Shown one piece after another: positions 44,102 to 53,057 of a DNA stretch of 57,997 nucleotides. Under the pieces are notes generated by a model. That model was not told the origin of the DNA. It searched no databases and was given only the letters and a program-made list of their open reading frames with translations. The DNA is from a virus. Each line of letters opens with the position of its first letter. Position 1 is the first letter of the stretch. The DNA is taken from IMG/VR virus record IMGVR_UViG_3300020442_004525, positions 1 to 57,997 of that record. One strand, 5' to 3'. A program made the translations under genes and the position numbers.

Positions 44102-45397
44102 TCAGGAGTCCAAATATTTTAACCTAAATCTATAATTATCACTAGGACCAAAGGGCCAATTCGAGGGACTAGAGTTATCAAGGGTAAAGTCTCTTATAAA
44201 TTTAGTAGTAGGGCTTAATTGTAAAGCAAAGTCTTCGGATGTTTTATAACTAGGAGTAACTATGTTATGAAACTCAATTCTTCCAAATTGCGATGGAGCA
44301 AATCCCACTAGATCATCAATCCTAACAGGACAGTATTCAATTGCTGTAAAATCATCACGCGACATTGGATTTCCATCTTGATCGAAAGCCCAACTAGAAA
44401 CGTCAGTATCCAAGTCCAATACCAATTCTCCATTCTTTTGAATTTCAATAAATGTTCCATCATCACCATCTGAAAGAGCTTCATCTACAGTTACGCCAGA
44501 ATTATTATTAACCAAAGAACTCTGAGAGTCGTTATAAGCTAAACTTTCAGTAACTCGGTATGATCTTATGCTTCCAGGCATTGAATTATCTACTCCTCCA
44601 GAGCCGTCGTTAACAGCAATATCGTCTAGTGGCTCACCATTCCTTGTTTGTCCGCTCAGAGAAGCCACGGTCCATTGCGAAAAAGCCCCTGAATCCAGGA
44701 TCCATCCTAGGTTTTTCATGTCATACGAAACCTCAACTCCGTCATAAGACGCATAGATTACCCCAACATTATCTACAGAAAACTTTAGATTTATCCAAGT
44801 ATATCTTTCTATCGAAGTGATGTCCGCGCTTTCGGCAAGAATATTGTGATTATTGTCGGTAATGTAAATTCTTCTTTTGAATGGCTCTCCATCTACAATT
44901 CCAATCCAGGCCAATACGCTTCCGTGGTCCGCCCAAACCCTACCAATAATCATACCGTAGGCGTTCGCTCCCCCAGAATCTGGATCAATATAAAAACCAG
45001 TTGCCCTACTCCACCAATTTGCAAAAAAACCTTCAGTAAACTTCGAGGCGTCGAACTGGCCTATTCCATTTTGTCCATTATACCAAACTGCAGTACAACC
45101 CTTACCGTTAGCATTCAGGCTTCTAGCGGACACATTATTAGGATTGCAATACGCATTAGAGGTGGTGCTATAAAAGTTTTCAGCATAAAAGGTATCCTCC
45201 CCATCTAATGGCTGATCAGGAAAAGTCGAAGTATCCGCTCCGTAAAAATTCTTCTCATGATTTGAATTAAAATACGCAAATTTTGTTATCAATTTTTCAC
45301 CAGCGCAAGCATATTGATTAAACTCATTAACGGTTATATATCTTGCGGCATGATTTAGGTTCATAACCTCCCATCCAGTTCTTATTTTTTTAGCCAT
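44102..45397 (-). CDS. LamG/ConA-like lectin-fold virion protein (paralogue 1)
   Basis: 431 residues. It shares its plan with the downstream gene: MAKKIRTGWEVMN start, FDASKFTEGFFANWWSRATG, WINLKFSVDNVGVIYASYDG and IAVNDGSGGVDNSMPG. The pair looks like an old duplication. The middle contains several cysteines (C31, and NAYCNPNN, GKGCTAVW), unlike the paralogue. Seventeen bases separate it from the TSP3-repeat gene; the others in the operon overlap or nearly touch. Its role is likely adhesion or decoration. Confidence 0.55.
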   Translation of the reverse strand: MAKKIRTGWEVMNLNHAARYITVNEFNQYACAGEKLITKFAYFNSNHEKNFYGADTSTFPDQPLDGEDTFYAENFYSTTSNAYCNPNNVSARSLNANGKGCTAVWYNGQNGIGQFDASKFTEGFFANWWSRATGFYIDPDSGGANAYGMIIGRVWADHGSVLAWIGIVDGEPFKRRIYITDNNHNILAESADITSIERYTWINLKFSVDNVGVIYASYDGVEVSYDMKNLGWILDSGAFSQWTVASLSGQTRNGEPLDDIAVNDGSGGVDNSMPGSIRSYRVTESLAYNDSQSSLVNNNSGVTVDEALSDGDDGTFIEIQKNGELVLDLDTDVSSWAFDQDGNPMSRDDFTAIEYCPVRIDDLVGFAPSQFGRIEFHNIVTPSYKTSEDFALQLSPTTKFIRDFTLDNSSPSNWPFGPSDNYRFRLKYLDS

Positions 45398-45414
45398 ATT
45401 ATTTTATACACATT

Positions 45415-48384
45415 TTATGTGCTCTCCTCCATAATTATTTCCAATACAGGGCGACGACCAACCCTAGTTAATTCTGTCTGCAGGCTTTCCTCTGTCACAA
45501 TCAATTCGATATTTGGCTCAGATACAACGTTAAACTTATTTAAATAAGCCACAGGGGTTTCCATAAAAGTAAATTCTGAGTTTATTTTTGAAGTTTTAAT
45601 CAGAAGGTCTCCAGGTTCAAGTATCAACTCCACCGCCATTTCTCCGAATCCTGCCCTGCCATCTCCTTCCATAATCAGCTCCATAGCTATTCCGTCCATG
45701 CTAATATCTGCAAAAGATTTTGTTGGGTCAGAAGGAAAGTCGTCAATATTATCCCCAGTTTGATCGCTATCCGCATCCACAGTTTCACGAGGATCGTTCG
45801 GGAATGCGTCAGCATTGTCTCCGATTCCGTCTGAATCACTATCAGCGCTTTCGGTTGGGTCCTCAGGGAATGCATCTATTTCATCAGGCACCCCATCTCC
45901 ATCAGTATCAGTGTCATAAAGTGGATCATTAGGGAATGCATCTGCATTATCCCCTGTTCCATCTCCGTCGCTATCCGCACTTTCAGTTGGGTCATTCGGG
46001 AATACGTCCGAATTATCACCAACACCATCACCATCACTATCAACGGTTTCCGTAGGGTCATTTGGAAATGCGTCTGTATTATCACCTACTCCATCGCTAT
46101 CGCTATCAGTTGTCTCGGATGGGTCGCTTGGGAAGTCGTCAGCATTGTCACCAACACCATCGCTATCACTATCAACGGTTTCTGTTGGGTCATTTGGAAA
46201 CGCGTCTGTGTTATCCCCAACTCCGTCTCCGTCACTATCAGCGCTTTCAGTTGGGTCATTTGGAAATGCATCAGATATATCAGGATACCTATCCCCGTCG
46301 GTATCTACAGGTATAGAATCAGAATAGAAGCTGGCGATTAAACCTAGGGACGCAGGAGGATACTTGGCGCTTCCATGACCATAATCCTCTCCATCAACTC
46401 CATTCGTTGCGCTATTCGGCATGTAATAAGTTTGACCATTAAGAGTGTGGGTATGAAAATCTGTTAAACCTTGACTGGATAAATATAAGGGCCAATAGAA
46501 ACCGTCTCCCTCAACATAAGTATAAAGAGGATCGTTTGAGGAAATATTAGCGTCATATGGGAATACGTCAGTGTTATCTCCCACGCCATCCCCATCACTA
46601 TCAGCGCTTTCAGATGGGTCAGCAGGAAACGCGTCTGTGTTATCCCCAACTCCGTCTCCGTCACTATCAGCGCTTTCATTTGGGTCACTTGGGAATGCAT
46701 CAGATATATCAGGATATCTATCCCCGTCGGTATCTACAGGTATAGAATCAGAGTAGAAACTGGCAGTTAAACCTAAAGAATCAGGAGGGTACCTGACATC
46801 CCCTTGCCCATAATCTTCTCCATCAACGCCAGTTGATGCATCATTAGGCATGTAATAAGTTTTTCCGTTTAGTACATAAGTTTGAAAATCTGACGCATCT
46901 GGATTTACTCCAGTTAAACCTAAATATAAAGGCCAGTAGAAACCGTCTCCCTCCACATAGGTATAAAGAGCGTCATTTGATGAAATATTAGCGTCATCCG
47001 GGAATTGGTCTGCATTATCGCCTACGCCATCTCCGTCGCTATCGATTGACTCTGTGGGGTCATTAGGGAATACATCGGAATTATCACCAACGCCATCTCC
47101 ATCAGAATCTAAATGTTCCGTAGGATCATTAGGTAAATCATCTGCATGTTCACCGTATCCATCTCCATCCACGTCAGACCAATCCGCACTAAAAGATGAG
47201 ACTTCCAGTACGCCATTAACTCGAAGAAAAGTAAAAATTAACTTAGACCCTCCAGCTGTTTCATACTCACTATCAAAACCCTTAGCGCTAACAGAAGCTG
47301 GGTAATCAACCACTCCATCGGAAGATTTAGCAAAAGTACTCCCCTCGAACAAAGAGTGTTTAGCATTAAAAATCATTCCATTTAAAGAAATGCTTGTAAC
47401 ATTCACCCCGTCCGTAATATAAGAAACCTCAGAAGGCAACTCAATAAGACCCAATTCCGAAACCTTCCTAACAGAAGTTCCCTTGGGATGATAATTTTTT
47501 AAAGCTGTAGTAAACACCAAAGAGCCAAATCCTGCGACAGTTACTTGCTCTTCAGAATTAGTACCTTCCCCAATAATAAGGTTATCACCCAAAGAGAATA
47601 ATGATACATCATCTACTTCGAGTACATTTGTGCCAGATCCAGTATCCTGAGAGACAAACGTAACACCGCTAAATGAAGAGTTATAAGAAGGACTATAGTC
47701 CGCGTCCATTTCGTTAGGTATCCCATCTCCGTCAAGATCGGGGTCGGAATTATCACCTATACCATCTCCATCAGTATCAATAGATTCTCCTGGGTCATTC
47801 GGGAATACATCAGAATTATCACCAACACCATCACCATCCGTATCAGTGGTTTCTGTAGCGTCAAAAGGAAAGGCGTCTTGATTATCAAAAACTCCGTCGC
47901 CGTCACTATCAGGATTAGCATAGGCCTTAGCAAGGATATGAATCTTAAAACCCGAAGACCTTATTTCATCACTAATATAAAAATCAAATTCACTATTCCT
48001 TATATTCGCTACCCCTGTAACATAAAAATTAAAATCCACACCCACAGGAGACTCTAACTGACAAAAAACGGAAACCAAATCACCCACAAGGTTTTTTCCA
48101 AAAGAAAGTGTCGATGAAGTAAAACCTATAGGAAGATCGTAAGAAATAACAGCCTCAGAACCAGAACTTTCCCCAATACTAATTGTATCCCTAATTGCTT
48201 TCCAAAACAAATCCCCATTAGAATTAAAGTCAGCTATATAAAATTGACCAGACTCGCTCGAAGCAACAGCGCCCTCAAAAGGAGGGTCCGTTTCATCCAG
48301 AAAGTCTGTAGAAACCTTCTGAAGCTTTAGTGGCATAGCTGCCAGAATATTACCTAATTGAGCCTGAATATTACTTAAACTCAT
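45415..48384 (-). CDS. Virion-operon protein with thrombospondin type 3 calcium-binding repeats
   Basis: 989 residues. About 18 TSP3-type repeats are present with the pattern D-x-D-x-DG-x-x-D-N-x-D-x-FP-x-DP-x-E (for example DSDGDGVGDNSDVFPNDP). TSP3 repeats bind many calcium ions and are common in bacterial surface proteins, but are unusual in a phage. Two other blocks of about 80 residues (LYTYVEGDGFYWPLYL ... NGKTYYMPN) are near-identical copies. The N-terminus (SLSNIQAQLGNILAAMPLKL) looks like a helical attachment part. A C-terminal beta-rich domain begins near FADISMDGIAMEL. The start overlaps the upstream stop (TAATG). It is probably a rigid, calcium-stiffened fibre or spacer; virion location is inferred from the operon. 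Confidence 0.75.
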   Translation of the reverse strand: MSLSNIQAQLGNILAAMPLKLQKVSTDFLDETDPPFEGAVASSESGQFYIADFNSNGDLFWKAIRDTISIGESSGSEAVISYDLPIGFTSSTLSFGKNLVGDLVSVFCQLESPVGVDFNFYVTGVANIRNSEFDFYISDEIRSSGFKIHILAKAYANPDSDGDGVFDNQDAFPFDATETTDTDGDGVGDNSDVFPNDPGESIDTDGDGIGDNSDPDLDGDGIPNEMDADYSPSYNSSFSGVTFVSQDTGSGTNVLEVDDVSLFSLGDNLIIGEGTNSEEQVTVAGFGSLVFTTALKNYHPKGTSVRKVSELGLIELPSEVSYITDGVNVTSISLNGMIFNAKHSLFEGSTFAKSSDGVVDYPASVSAKGFDSEYETAGGSKLIFTFLRVNGVLEVSSFSADWSDVDGDGYGEHADDLPNDPTEHLDSDGDGVGDNSDVFPNDPTESIDSDGDGVGDNADQFPDDANISSNDALYTYVEGDGFYWPLYLGLTGVNPDASDFQTYVLNGKTYYMPNDASTGVDGEDYGQGDVRYPPDSLGLTASFYSDSIPVDTDGDRYPDISDAFPSDPNESADSDGDGVGDNTDAFPADPSESADSDGDGVGDNTDVFPYDANISSNDPLYTYVEGDGFYWPLYLSSQGLTDFHTHTLNGQTYYMPNSATNGVDGEDYGHGSAKYPPASLGLIASFYSDSIPVDTDGDRYPDISDAFPNDPTESADSDGDGVGDNTDAFPNDPTETVDSDSDGVGDNADDFPSDPSETTDSDSDGVGDNTDAFPNDPTETVDSDGDGVGDNSDVFPNDPTESADSDGDGTGDNADAFPNDPLYDTDTDGDGVPDEIDAFPEDPTESADSDSDGIGDNADAFPNDPRETVDADSDQTGDNIDDFPSDPTKSFADISMDGIAMELIMEGDGRAGFGEMAVELILEPGDLLIKTSKINSEFTFMETPVAYLNKFNVVSEPNIELIVTEESLQTELTRVGRRPVLEIIMEEST
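45725..47910 (-). repeat. TSP3-encoding repeat region with a long direct duplication
   Basis: The D-x-D-x-DG repeats are about 66 bases each and are clustered most tightly at about 45,725-46,300. Two long, closely matching stretches at about 46,260-46,540 and 46,685-46,980 encode the YVEGDGFYWPLYL/YYMPN block. This shows growth by internal duplication and a likely hot spot for recombination. Confidence 0.8.
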
Positions 48385-50651
48385 TAGATACTTTCCTCCA
48401 CGGTTATAAATACATCTTTAACATTCCCAGCGTTTGTGATAACTTGGTTATCTATAACAATTTTATTATTATCTATAACCCCAAAAGCAGCCTCAAGATT
48501 ACTAGTTCCATCTTGTTTTGCGCCATCAATAGCTGAATCATAATTGACAGAAAAAGAATTACCACCTTCAGGCTGAACAGAAACAGTCAATTTTGAAATA
48601 TTATAAATATCAACACCCAACTCGACAGGCTCATAAGCTGTAGCTAAAGCCTTAACAGTGCGCTGATTAAAACCTCTGACAGTTGCAATATCCTCTCCGG
48701 AAAACGTTTCTCCAATCACCTTAGTACCAGTAAAGTTTATAGTAAAAGGCCCCCTGGGAGTTTGATCACTAACAGATAACTGCAAAGAATATCTTTTATC
48801 ATTAACCCTGTTTAAATTTGAAACAGATATATTTGCATCAGATACAGAATCTACAGTTAAATCAGAAACCTCCTCACCCAAGCTAATAGTGATATTATTT
48901 AATACCGCTCCAGAATTTGAAGAACTAAAAGTATTCGGAGAGAAACTTAAAGAAGGTATGGTTCCAAAAGATTGAATCTGAACAGAAGAACTTGAAAAGC
49001 TAGATGTCCGCCCATTAGAAGCTTTCCATAAAGTTACAGACATAGATCCACTGGTTCTATTTGAAGCATTCTCAGCGGAGACAACAAACGGTTCTTGAGT
49101 TAAACCTGTACTTGGGGTTGAAATAAACTTCAATACAGAGCTTTTAGAAAAATTATAATAATCAAAGTTATTAGCTGAAACATTAAAATTAACCCGATCA
49201 GTGGTATTATTTATTATACCTGTGGTATTAGAAACTTGAGTGGTACTGAGGTGGGTTGTCACCTGACTAGTATACATTATGTGGCCATTATCAATTCCAG
49301 ATCCCGCTTGGCCATTATGAGCATGAGATCTACCTGCGGATGCATCAGCAATTGATCCATTAACCCAAGCCACAAACCAACCAACCGTAGGGTTACTTGA
49401 GGAAATCTTTATGGCAAGAGTTTTACCGTCGCCACTTAAGGAAAATTCATTAGAAGACTGACTAAAACTAAGCGTTGCGGATGTTACTCCTAAATAAATC
49501 CCTGTTAAATTAACATAAACATATCTACTGGGCCATCGTCCATGATTAGTGCCTATTCTAATCTGCACTCCAGTCACTACCGTAGTAGGAACTATAGAGA
49601 AAGATAAGCTTCCAGACGGAGATTGATTATTGGTAGTAATTGTATTAGAAGATGTTAATGTTGTAGATTCATTTCCAACTAAATCCCAAGTTTTTGCTGT
49701 AAATGTTTTATCAGAAGGAGAATTTCCTGCTCCAGATATATTTACATTAGCCTCAACAGTAAAAGTTCCGTCACCATTATCAGTAAAGCCACTATAGATA
49801 TATTTTGATGATATCGCTGAACCACTAAGCAATACTCTGTCAGGCTGCTTCCTGACTGTAACCCTAACCCTTGCAGTATCACCATTTTTTGCCTCAGTTT
49901 GCTGAGAAGAAACATTTCCGTCTGTGGCAGAATTAAAAGACGAAGTTCCATAAAAGCTTGATGTGCCCTGTAAATTAATAAACTCCGCACTAACAACCTC
50001 TGGAGGTTGGTCTCTTTCAAGGCTCACGAAAGTCTTCCTGGATCCATTCTTAAAAAAGTAGGTTTTAGGAGTAGAAGAGTCTAACCTAACTGTTGCATTA
50101 AAAGAGTACCCATTTGAGTGAATACTTAAATCTTGATCATCTATTCGTATCGCATTCTCTGAGTCACCACTAACATAATAAAATATTTCAGGTTTATAAG
50201 TTTGAGCATCACCCCGCTCAACCATAAGCTTAACATCGACTTGGTTACTAGCAGTCCTAACCTTTCTCACGATAGCTCCACCATACTCGGATTCTAAAAT
50301 TTCCCTAACTCCGCCAACAGCAGTTACATCTGTCACAAAAACAGGTCCAGTATCTAAACCTCCAGAAGTCTCAGAATCCCCACCTCCCCCAGAAGTCTCT
50401 GCAGCAGTTAGAGATCCAACAACTATCTCATCAAAGAATCCAGTTTGACCTCTGAATACGAACCCGCTAATGTCCCCAGATTCCGTAGTGAAATCAACAA
50501 TCTGAGAAACTCTCATGTCTCCAGAAACCGTCAGGTCTCCCCTAACGGTTACGTCGTTTATGAAATCTTTATGCCCAAATACTTCCTCATCTCCACTTAA
50601 TCTCATGTAGAGTCCAGATATAGGGTCTTCTTTTGGTATAAATCCTGCCAT
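48384..50651 (-). CDS. Large beta-rich fibre-like virion protein
   Basis: 755 residues. The N-terminus carries the short-repeat shaft style of phage fibres (DVTVRGDLTVSGDMRVSQIV, then FRGQTGFFDEIVVGSL). It is followed by a Gly/Ser linker (TSGGGGDSETSGG) and several Ig-like or beta-sandwich domains rich in Ser/Thr (for example VRVTVRKQPDRVLLSGS and ISGAGNSPSDKTFTAKTWD). No enzyme motif is seen. It follows the small virion protein with a TGATG overlap and precedes the TSP3 protein. It is most likely a fibre or whisker joined near the portal/neck, but the attachment site is inference. Confidence 0.55.
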   Translation of the reverse strand: MAGFIPKEDPISGLYMRLSGDEEVFGHKDFINDVTVRGDLTVSGDMRVSQIVDFTTESGDISGFVFRGQTGFFDEIVVGSLTAAETSGGGGDSETSGGLDTGPVFVTDVTAVGGVREILESEYGGAIVRKVRTASNQVDVKLMVERGDAQTYKPEIFYYVSGDSENAIRIDDQDLSIHSNGYSFNATVRLDSSTPKTYFFKNGSRKTFVSLERDQPPEVVSAEFINLQGTSSFYGTSSFNSATDGNVSSQQTEAKNGDTARVRVTVRKQPDRVLLSGSAISSKYIYSGFTDNGDGTFTVEANVNISGAGNSPSDKTFTAKTWDLVGNESTTLTSSNTITTNNQSPSGSLSFSIVPTTVVTGVQIRIGTNHGRWPSRYVYVNLTGIYLGVTSATLSFSQSSNEFSLSGDGKTLAIKISSSNPTVGWFVAWVNGSIADASAGRSHAHNGQAGSGIDNGHIMYTSQVTTHLSTTQVSNTTGIINNTTDRVNFNVSANNFDYYNFSKSSVLKFISTPSTGLTQEPFVVSAENASNRTSGSMSVTLWKASNGRTSSFSSSSVQIQSFGTIPSLSFSPNTFSSSNSGAVLNNITISLGEEVSDLTVDSVSDANISVSNLNRVNDKRYSLQLSVSDQTPRGPFTINFTGTKVIGETFSGEDIATVRGFNQRTVKALATAYEPVELGVDIYNISKLTVSVQPEGGNSFSVNYDSAIDGAKQDGTSNLEAAFGVIDNNKIVIDNQVITNAGNVKDVFITVEESI

Positions 50652-50959
50652 CAGATATCAGTATATGTTACGGTGACAGTTACCCTGCCTCCAACTTGCG
50701 CCTCGACCCATATTGAGTCTCCAGCTTCTAATATAAACTTTTCTTCTAAGGTGAAAGTTTGACTTGGAGGTATATAAAGTTTAGCTAAAACTTTATTCTC
50801 CAAAGATGGTGATTCTCCGTCTTGAACGACATAAAGATCTATAACGTCCGCATGCTTAGTGTCAGCGTTACATAAAAATATACAGAGATTCGCAAGCTTA
50901 GTCTGCCCAGCATTTATTATCTCAGATAACCCGTCTACAGTAAATTTATTCTCAATCAT
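50651..50959 (-). CDS. Small virion structural protein
   Basis: 102 residues. It reads as one compact beta-sandwich: ANLCIFLCNADTKHADVIDLYVVQDG, then AKLYIPPSQTFTLEEKFILEAGDSIWVEAQVGGRVTVTVTYTDI. This pattern (IPPSQTFTLEEKFILEAGDSI) is seen in small phage proteins encoded near neck and tail genes, where they decorate or cap the connector. It has a good Shine-Dalgarno (GGAGG, 7 bases before the ATG), overlaps the portal gene by 8 bases, and its stop overlaps the next start (TGATG). Confidence 0.6.
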   Translation of the reverse strand: MIENKFTVDGLSEIINAGQTKLANLCIFLCNADTKHADVIDLYVVQDGESPSLENKVLAKLYIPPSQTFTLEEKFILEAGDSIWVEAQVGGRVTVTVTYTDI

Positions 50960-52940
50960 TCTCTTGCCTCCGCTTACTGTGATAATATAGAGCTGCAGGA
51001 TATATAGACATTTCTTTGGTTTGACTAATTTCTAAAACATCTTCAATGCAACCCAGACTAGATATTTTATTATTATCATCTATGCAAGCCTTGGCTAGAG
51101 ATTCCCATGATTCTAGTTCTGTAGAACAAATAATGGATTCGCACAAATCTTCTGCGGCTTTGTCTTGGGCTTTATTTAATTTCTTTTTATATTTAGATCT
51201 CAAACCCTTTTTCACAAACTCGCTCAGACTTTCAGCTTTATAGATAATTTGTTGAATATCTTCCCTGGATATTTTATCTCCAGAACTTTCTTGAGGTATG
51301 CCCTTGGTTCCTGCGGGTCTACCAGTCTCTCCACCCCCTGGTGTCACAGGCTGTTCGGAGCCAGCAGGTTCAATCATAGGAACTCCACCTACCAACGGAT
51401 TATAAAGGCCGTCCTCTCTTTCTTTTGAATATTCCTCTTGAGCATTTTTTAAGTCTACGCTCTGAGGGTAAATTCCAGTTTTAATTGCATCAATCCCTTG
51501 TTCAGGAGTAAGAACTCCCAATTCAAGCAATCGCGTGACAACTCTTTGAAATTGTACTTCATCCTTAATATCTATTTCTTCAAATTTAGCCCGAGGATAA
51601 TCCCTAAGGCCTAAATTTTGACACACCATTTTAATTTGAGGCTGAAGAAAATCATTAAGAAAAGCGTTTCTAGCTTCCTTTAGTCTTTCTAAAAATATTT
51701 CTGCTTTAACTTGAGTATTACTATATCTTTCATCTCCTACGATTATATTTTGAAGACCCTCCTTAATATCTTGATTAACTATTTGATATTTATCTGGCCC
51801 AACTACTTTTCTTAAATCTGGTATAACAAAGTCAGCCTTGGTAGTATAATCACTAACAAGAACCCTGCCGACACTTTCGTTCATAAATAGGTGTTGCATA
51901 GCCTCTAGGTTTTTGGGGTTTATCCCGCCTTTATCTGGCTCAGTACCCATTGTGATTAATAAAATTACATTCTCTATAGTTCTACATATAGCCTGATCAA
52001 TTTTCTTTAGCTCAATCTTATAATTAATATCATCTAAGACTGGGTAACCAAAAGGAACAGCGAAGGGCTCATAATCTTGTTTTTTATAAAAGGAATATAT
52101 AAGGCGCTGAGGCTCTAATGGAATCTCAACACCATCCCTAGTAAAAGTTCCGTTTTTAATTTTCTTTTTTAATTCAGCATCTAAACTTTTATAAACTTGT
52201 TCATCATACTCAGTTTTAGGGTCTGCCAATCTTTCCAGATCATACTCAGACAGCACCTTAAAATACGCCCCTTCGGAAAAAGATGTAGACCTTTTGGCTG
52301 TAATATCGTACGGGTTTAAAAATATATATTTTAAAGGAATCATGCCGGGCTTAATGGAAGAACCATAAACCTTAGATATCTTATTAAAGTCTTCTACAGA
52401 AAACTTTCCGTCAACCCTGTATATAAAAATATTACCAGATCTATAATACTCCCTAAAGTATTGATCTCTAATTTTCCATAGACCAATCTTATCAAACCAC
52501 TTTAAGCAAAAATCTCTACCCTTCTGATTTCCACCCTCTAGGATAATTTCTGAATTAGCAAACTCAGACATTACATCTACAGCATTCCTGAAGATTGGTA
52601 TATTAGCGTAAGCCTTCTGGCAAAGTTCTACAGCCTGCCTTATATTTATACCAGTTGAACTAGAGTCGTACGGCAATAGCCCAGATTCAATATTAGAAAA
52701 TTGATTCTTCTTATCAGAATGATGTATCTTATTCTTCCTTTTGGCGTTAGGCAAAGAATTAGACTCAGTCCTACTTGCCAAAGCCTCTATAGCAAAACTA
52801 TGATTAGACTGAGAATAATAATTATCTCCAGCAAAAATTGGCGGCACGGAAACCTCTGGATTAATATTGAGATTACCCGTTGAAGACTTATCAAACTTTT
52901 TCCAATAGTCAGACTTTTTTGTATACTTCCTCTTTTTCAC
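50952..52940 (-). CDS. Portal protein
   Basis: 662 residues. It forms the ring through which DNA enters and leaves the capsid. Portal features include an early AVELCQKAYANIPIFRNAVDVMSEF helix region, GRDFCLKWFDKIGLW, FREYYRSGNIFIYR, then RLIYSFYKKQDYEPFAVPFGYPVLDDI and the long crown-type helices. The N-terminus (about 60 residues) is very basic and the C-terminus carries a Gly/Pro linker and a charged helical tail. The start is a GTG at 52940; an in-frame stop just upstream rules out a longer form. It heads the leftward virion operon; terminase and capsid genes must lie outside this window. Confidence 0.85.
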   Translation of the reverse strand: MKKRKYTKKSDYWKKFDKSSTGNLNINPEVSVPPIFAGDNYYSQSNHSFAIEALASRTESNSLPNAKRKNKIHHSDKKNQFSNIESGLLPYDSSSTGINIRQAVELCQKAYANIPIFRNAVDVMSEFANSEIILEGGNQKGRDFCLKWFDKIGLWKIRDQYFREYYRSGNIFIYRVDGKFSVEDFNKISKVYGSSIKPGMIPLKYIFLNPYDITAKRSTSFSEGAYFKVLSEYDLERLADPKTEYDEQVYKSLDAELKKKIKNGTFTRDGVEIPLEPQRLIYSFYKKQDYEPFAVPFGYPVLDDINYKIELKKIDQAICRTIENVILLITMGTEPDKGGINPKNLEAMQHLFMNESVGRVLVSDYTTKADFVIPDLRKVVGPDKYQIVNQDIKEGLQNIIVGDERYSNTQVKAEIFLERLKEARNAFLNDFLQPQIKMVCQNLGLRDYPRAKFEEIDIKDEVQFQRVVTRLLELGVLTPEQGIDAIKTGIYPQSVDLKNAQEEYSKEREDGLYNPLVGGVPMIEPAGSEQPVTPGGGETGRPAGTKGIPQESSGDKISREDIQQIIYKAESLSEFVKKGLRSKYKKKLNKAQDKAAEDLCESIICSTELESWESLAKACIDDNNKISSLGCIEDVLEISQTKEMSIYPAALYYHSKRRQEND

Positions 52941-52950
52941 TGATTATTTT

Positions 52951-52987
52951 ACACAATATATTATGCAAAAGTCCAAGTAAAGTCCAA
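52951..52987 (-). promoter_or_regulatory. Probable promoter and tandem operator-like repeat for the portal operon
   Basis: Reading leftward: TTGGAC (52987-52982), an 18-base spacer, then TAATAT (52963-52958), with the expected start near 52951, about 11 bases before the GTG. The sequence AAGTCCAA occurs twice with an 11-base spacing (52969-52976 and 52980-52987); one copy covers the -35 box, so it could be an operator placed on one face of the helix. No ribosome site is seen. Confidence 0.45.
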
Positions 52988-53057
52988 AGTTAACTTTTAA
53001 ACATTCATTTTACAGTTTAAACTCTAATATACAAAGCAATCGTGTAATTAAAAAAAC

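Noticed and set aside
45680-46760. Several small open frames on both strands in the TSP3 region
   Set aside because: They are shadows of the strongly repeated D-x-D-x-DG codons; their translations are low-complexity and begin without ribosome sites.
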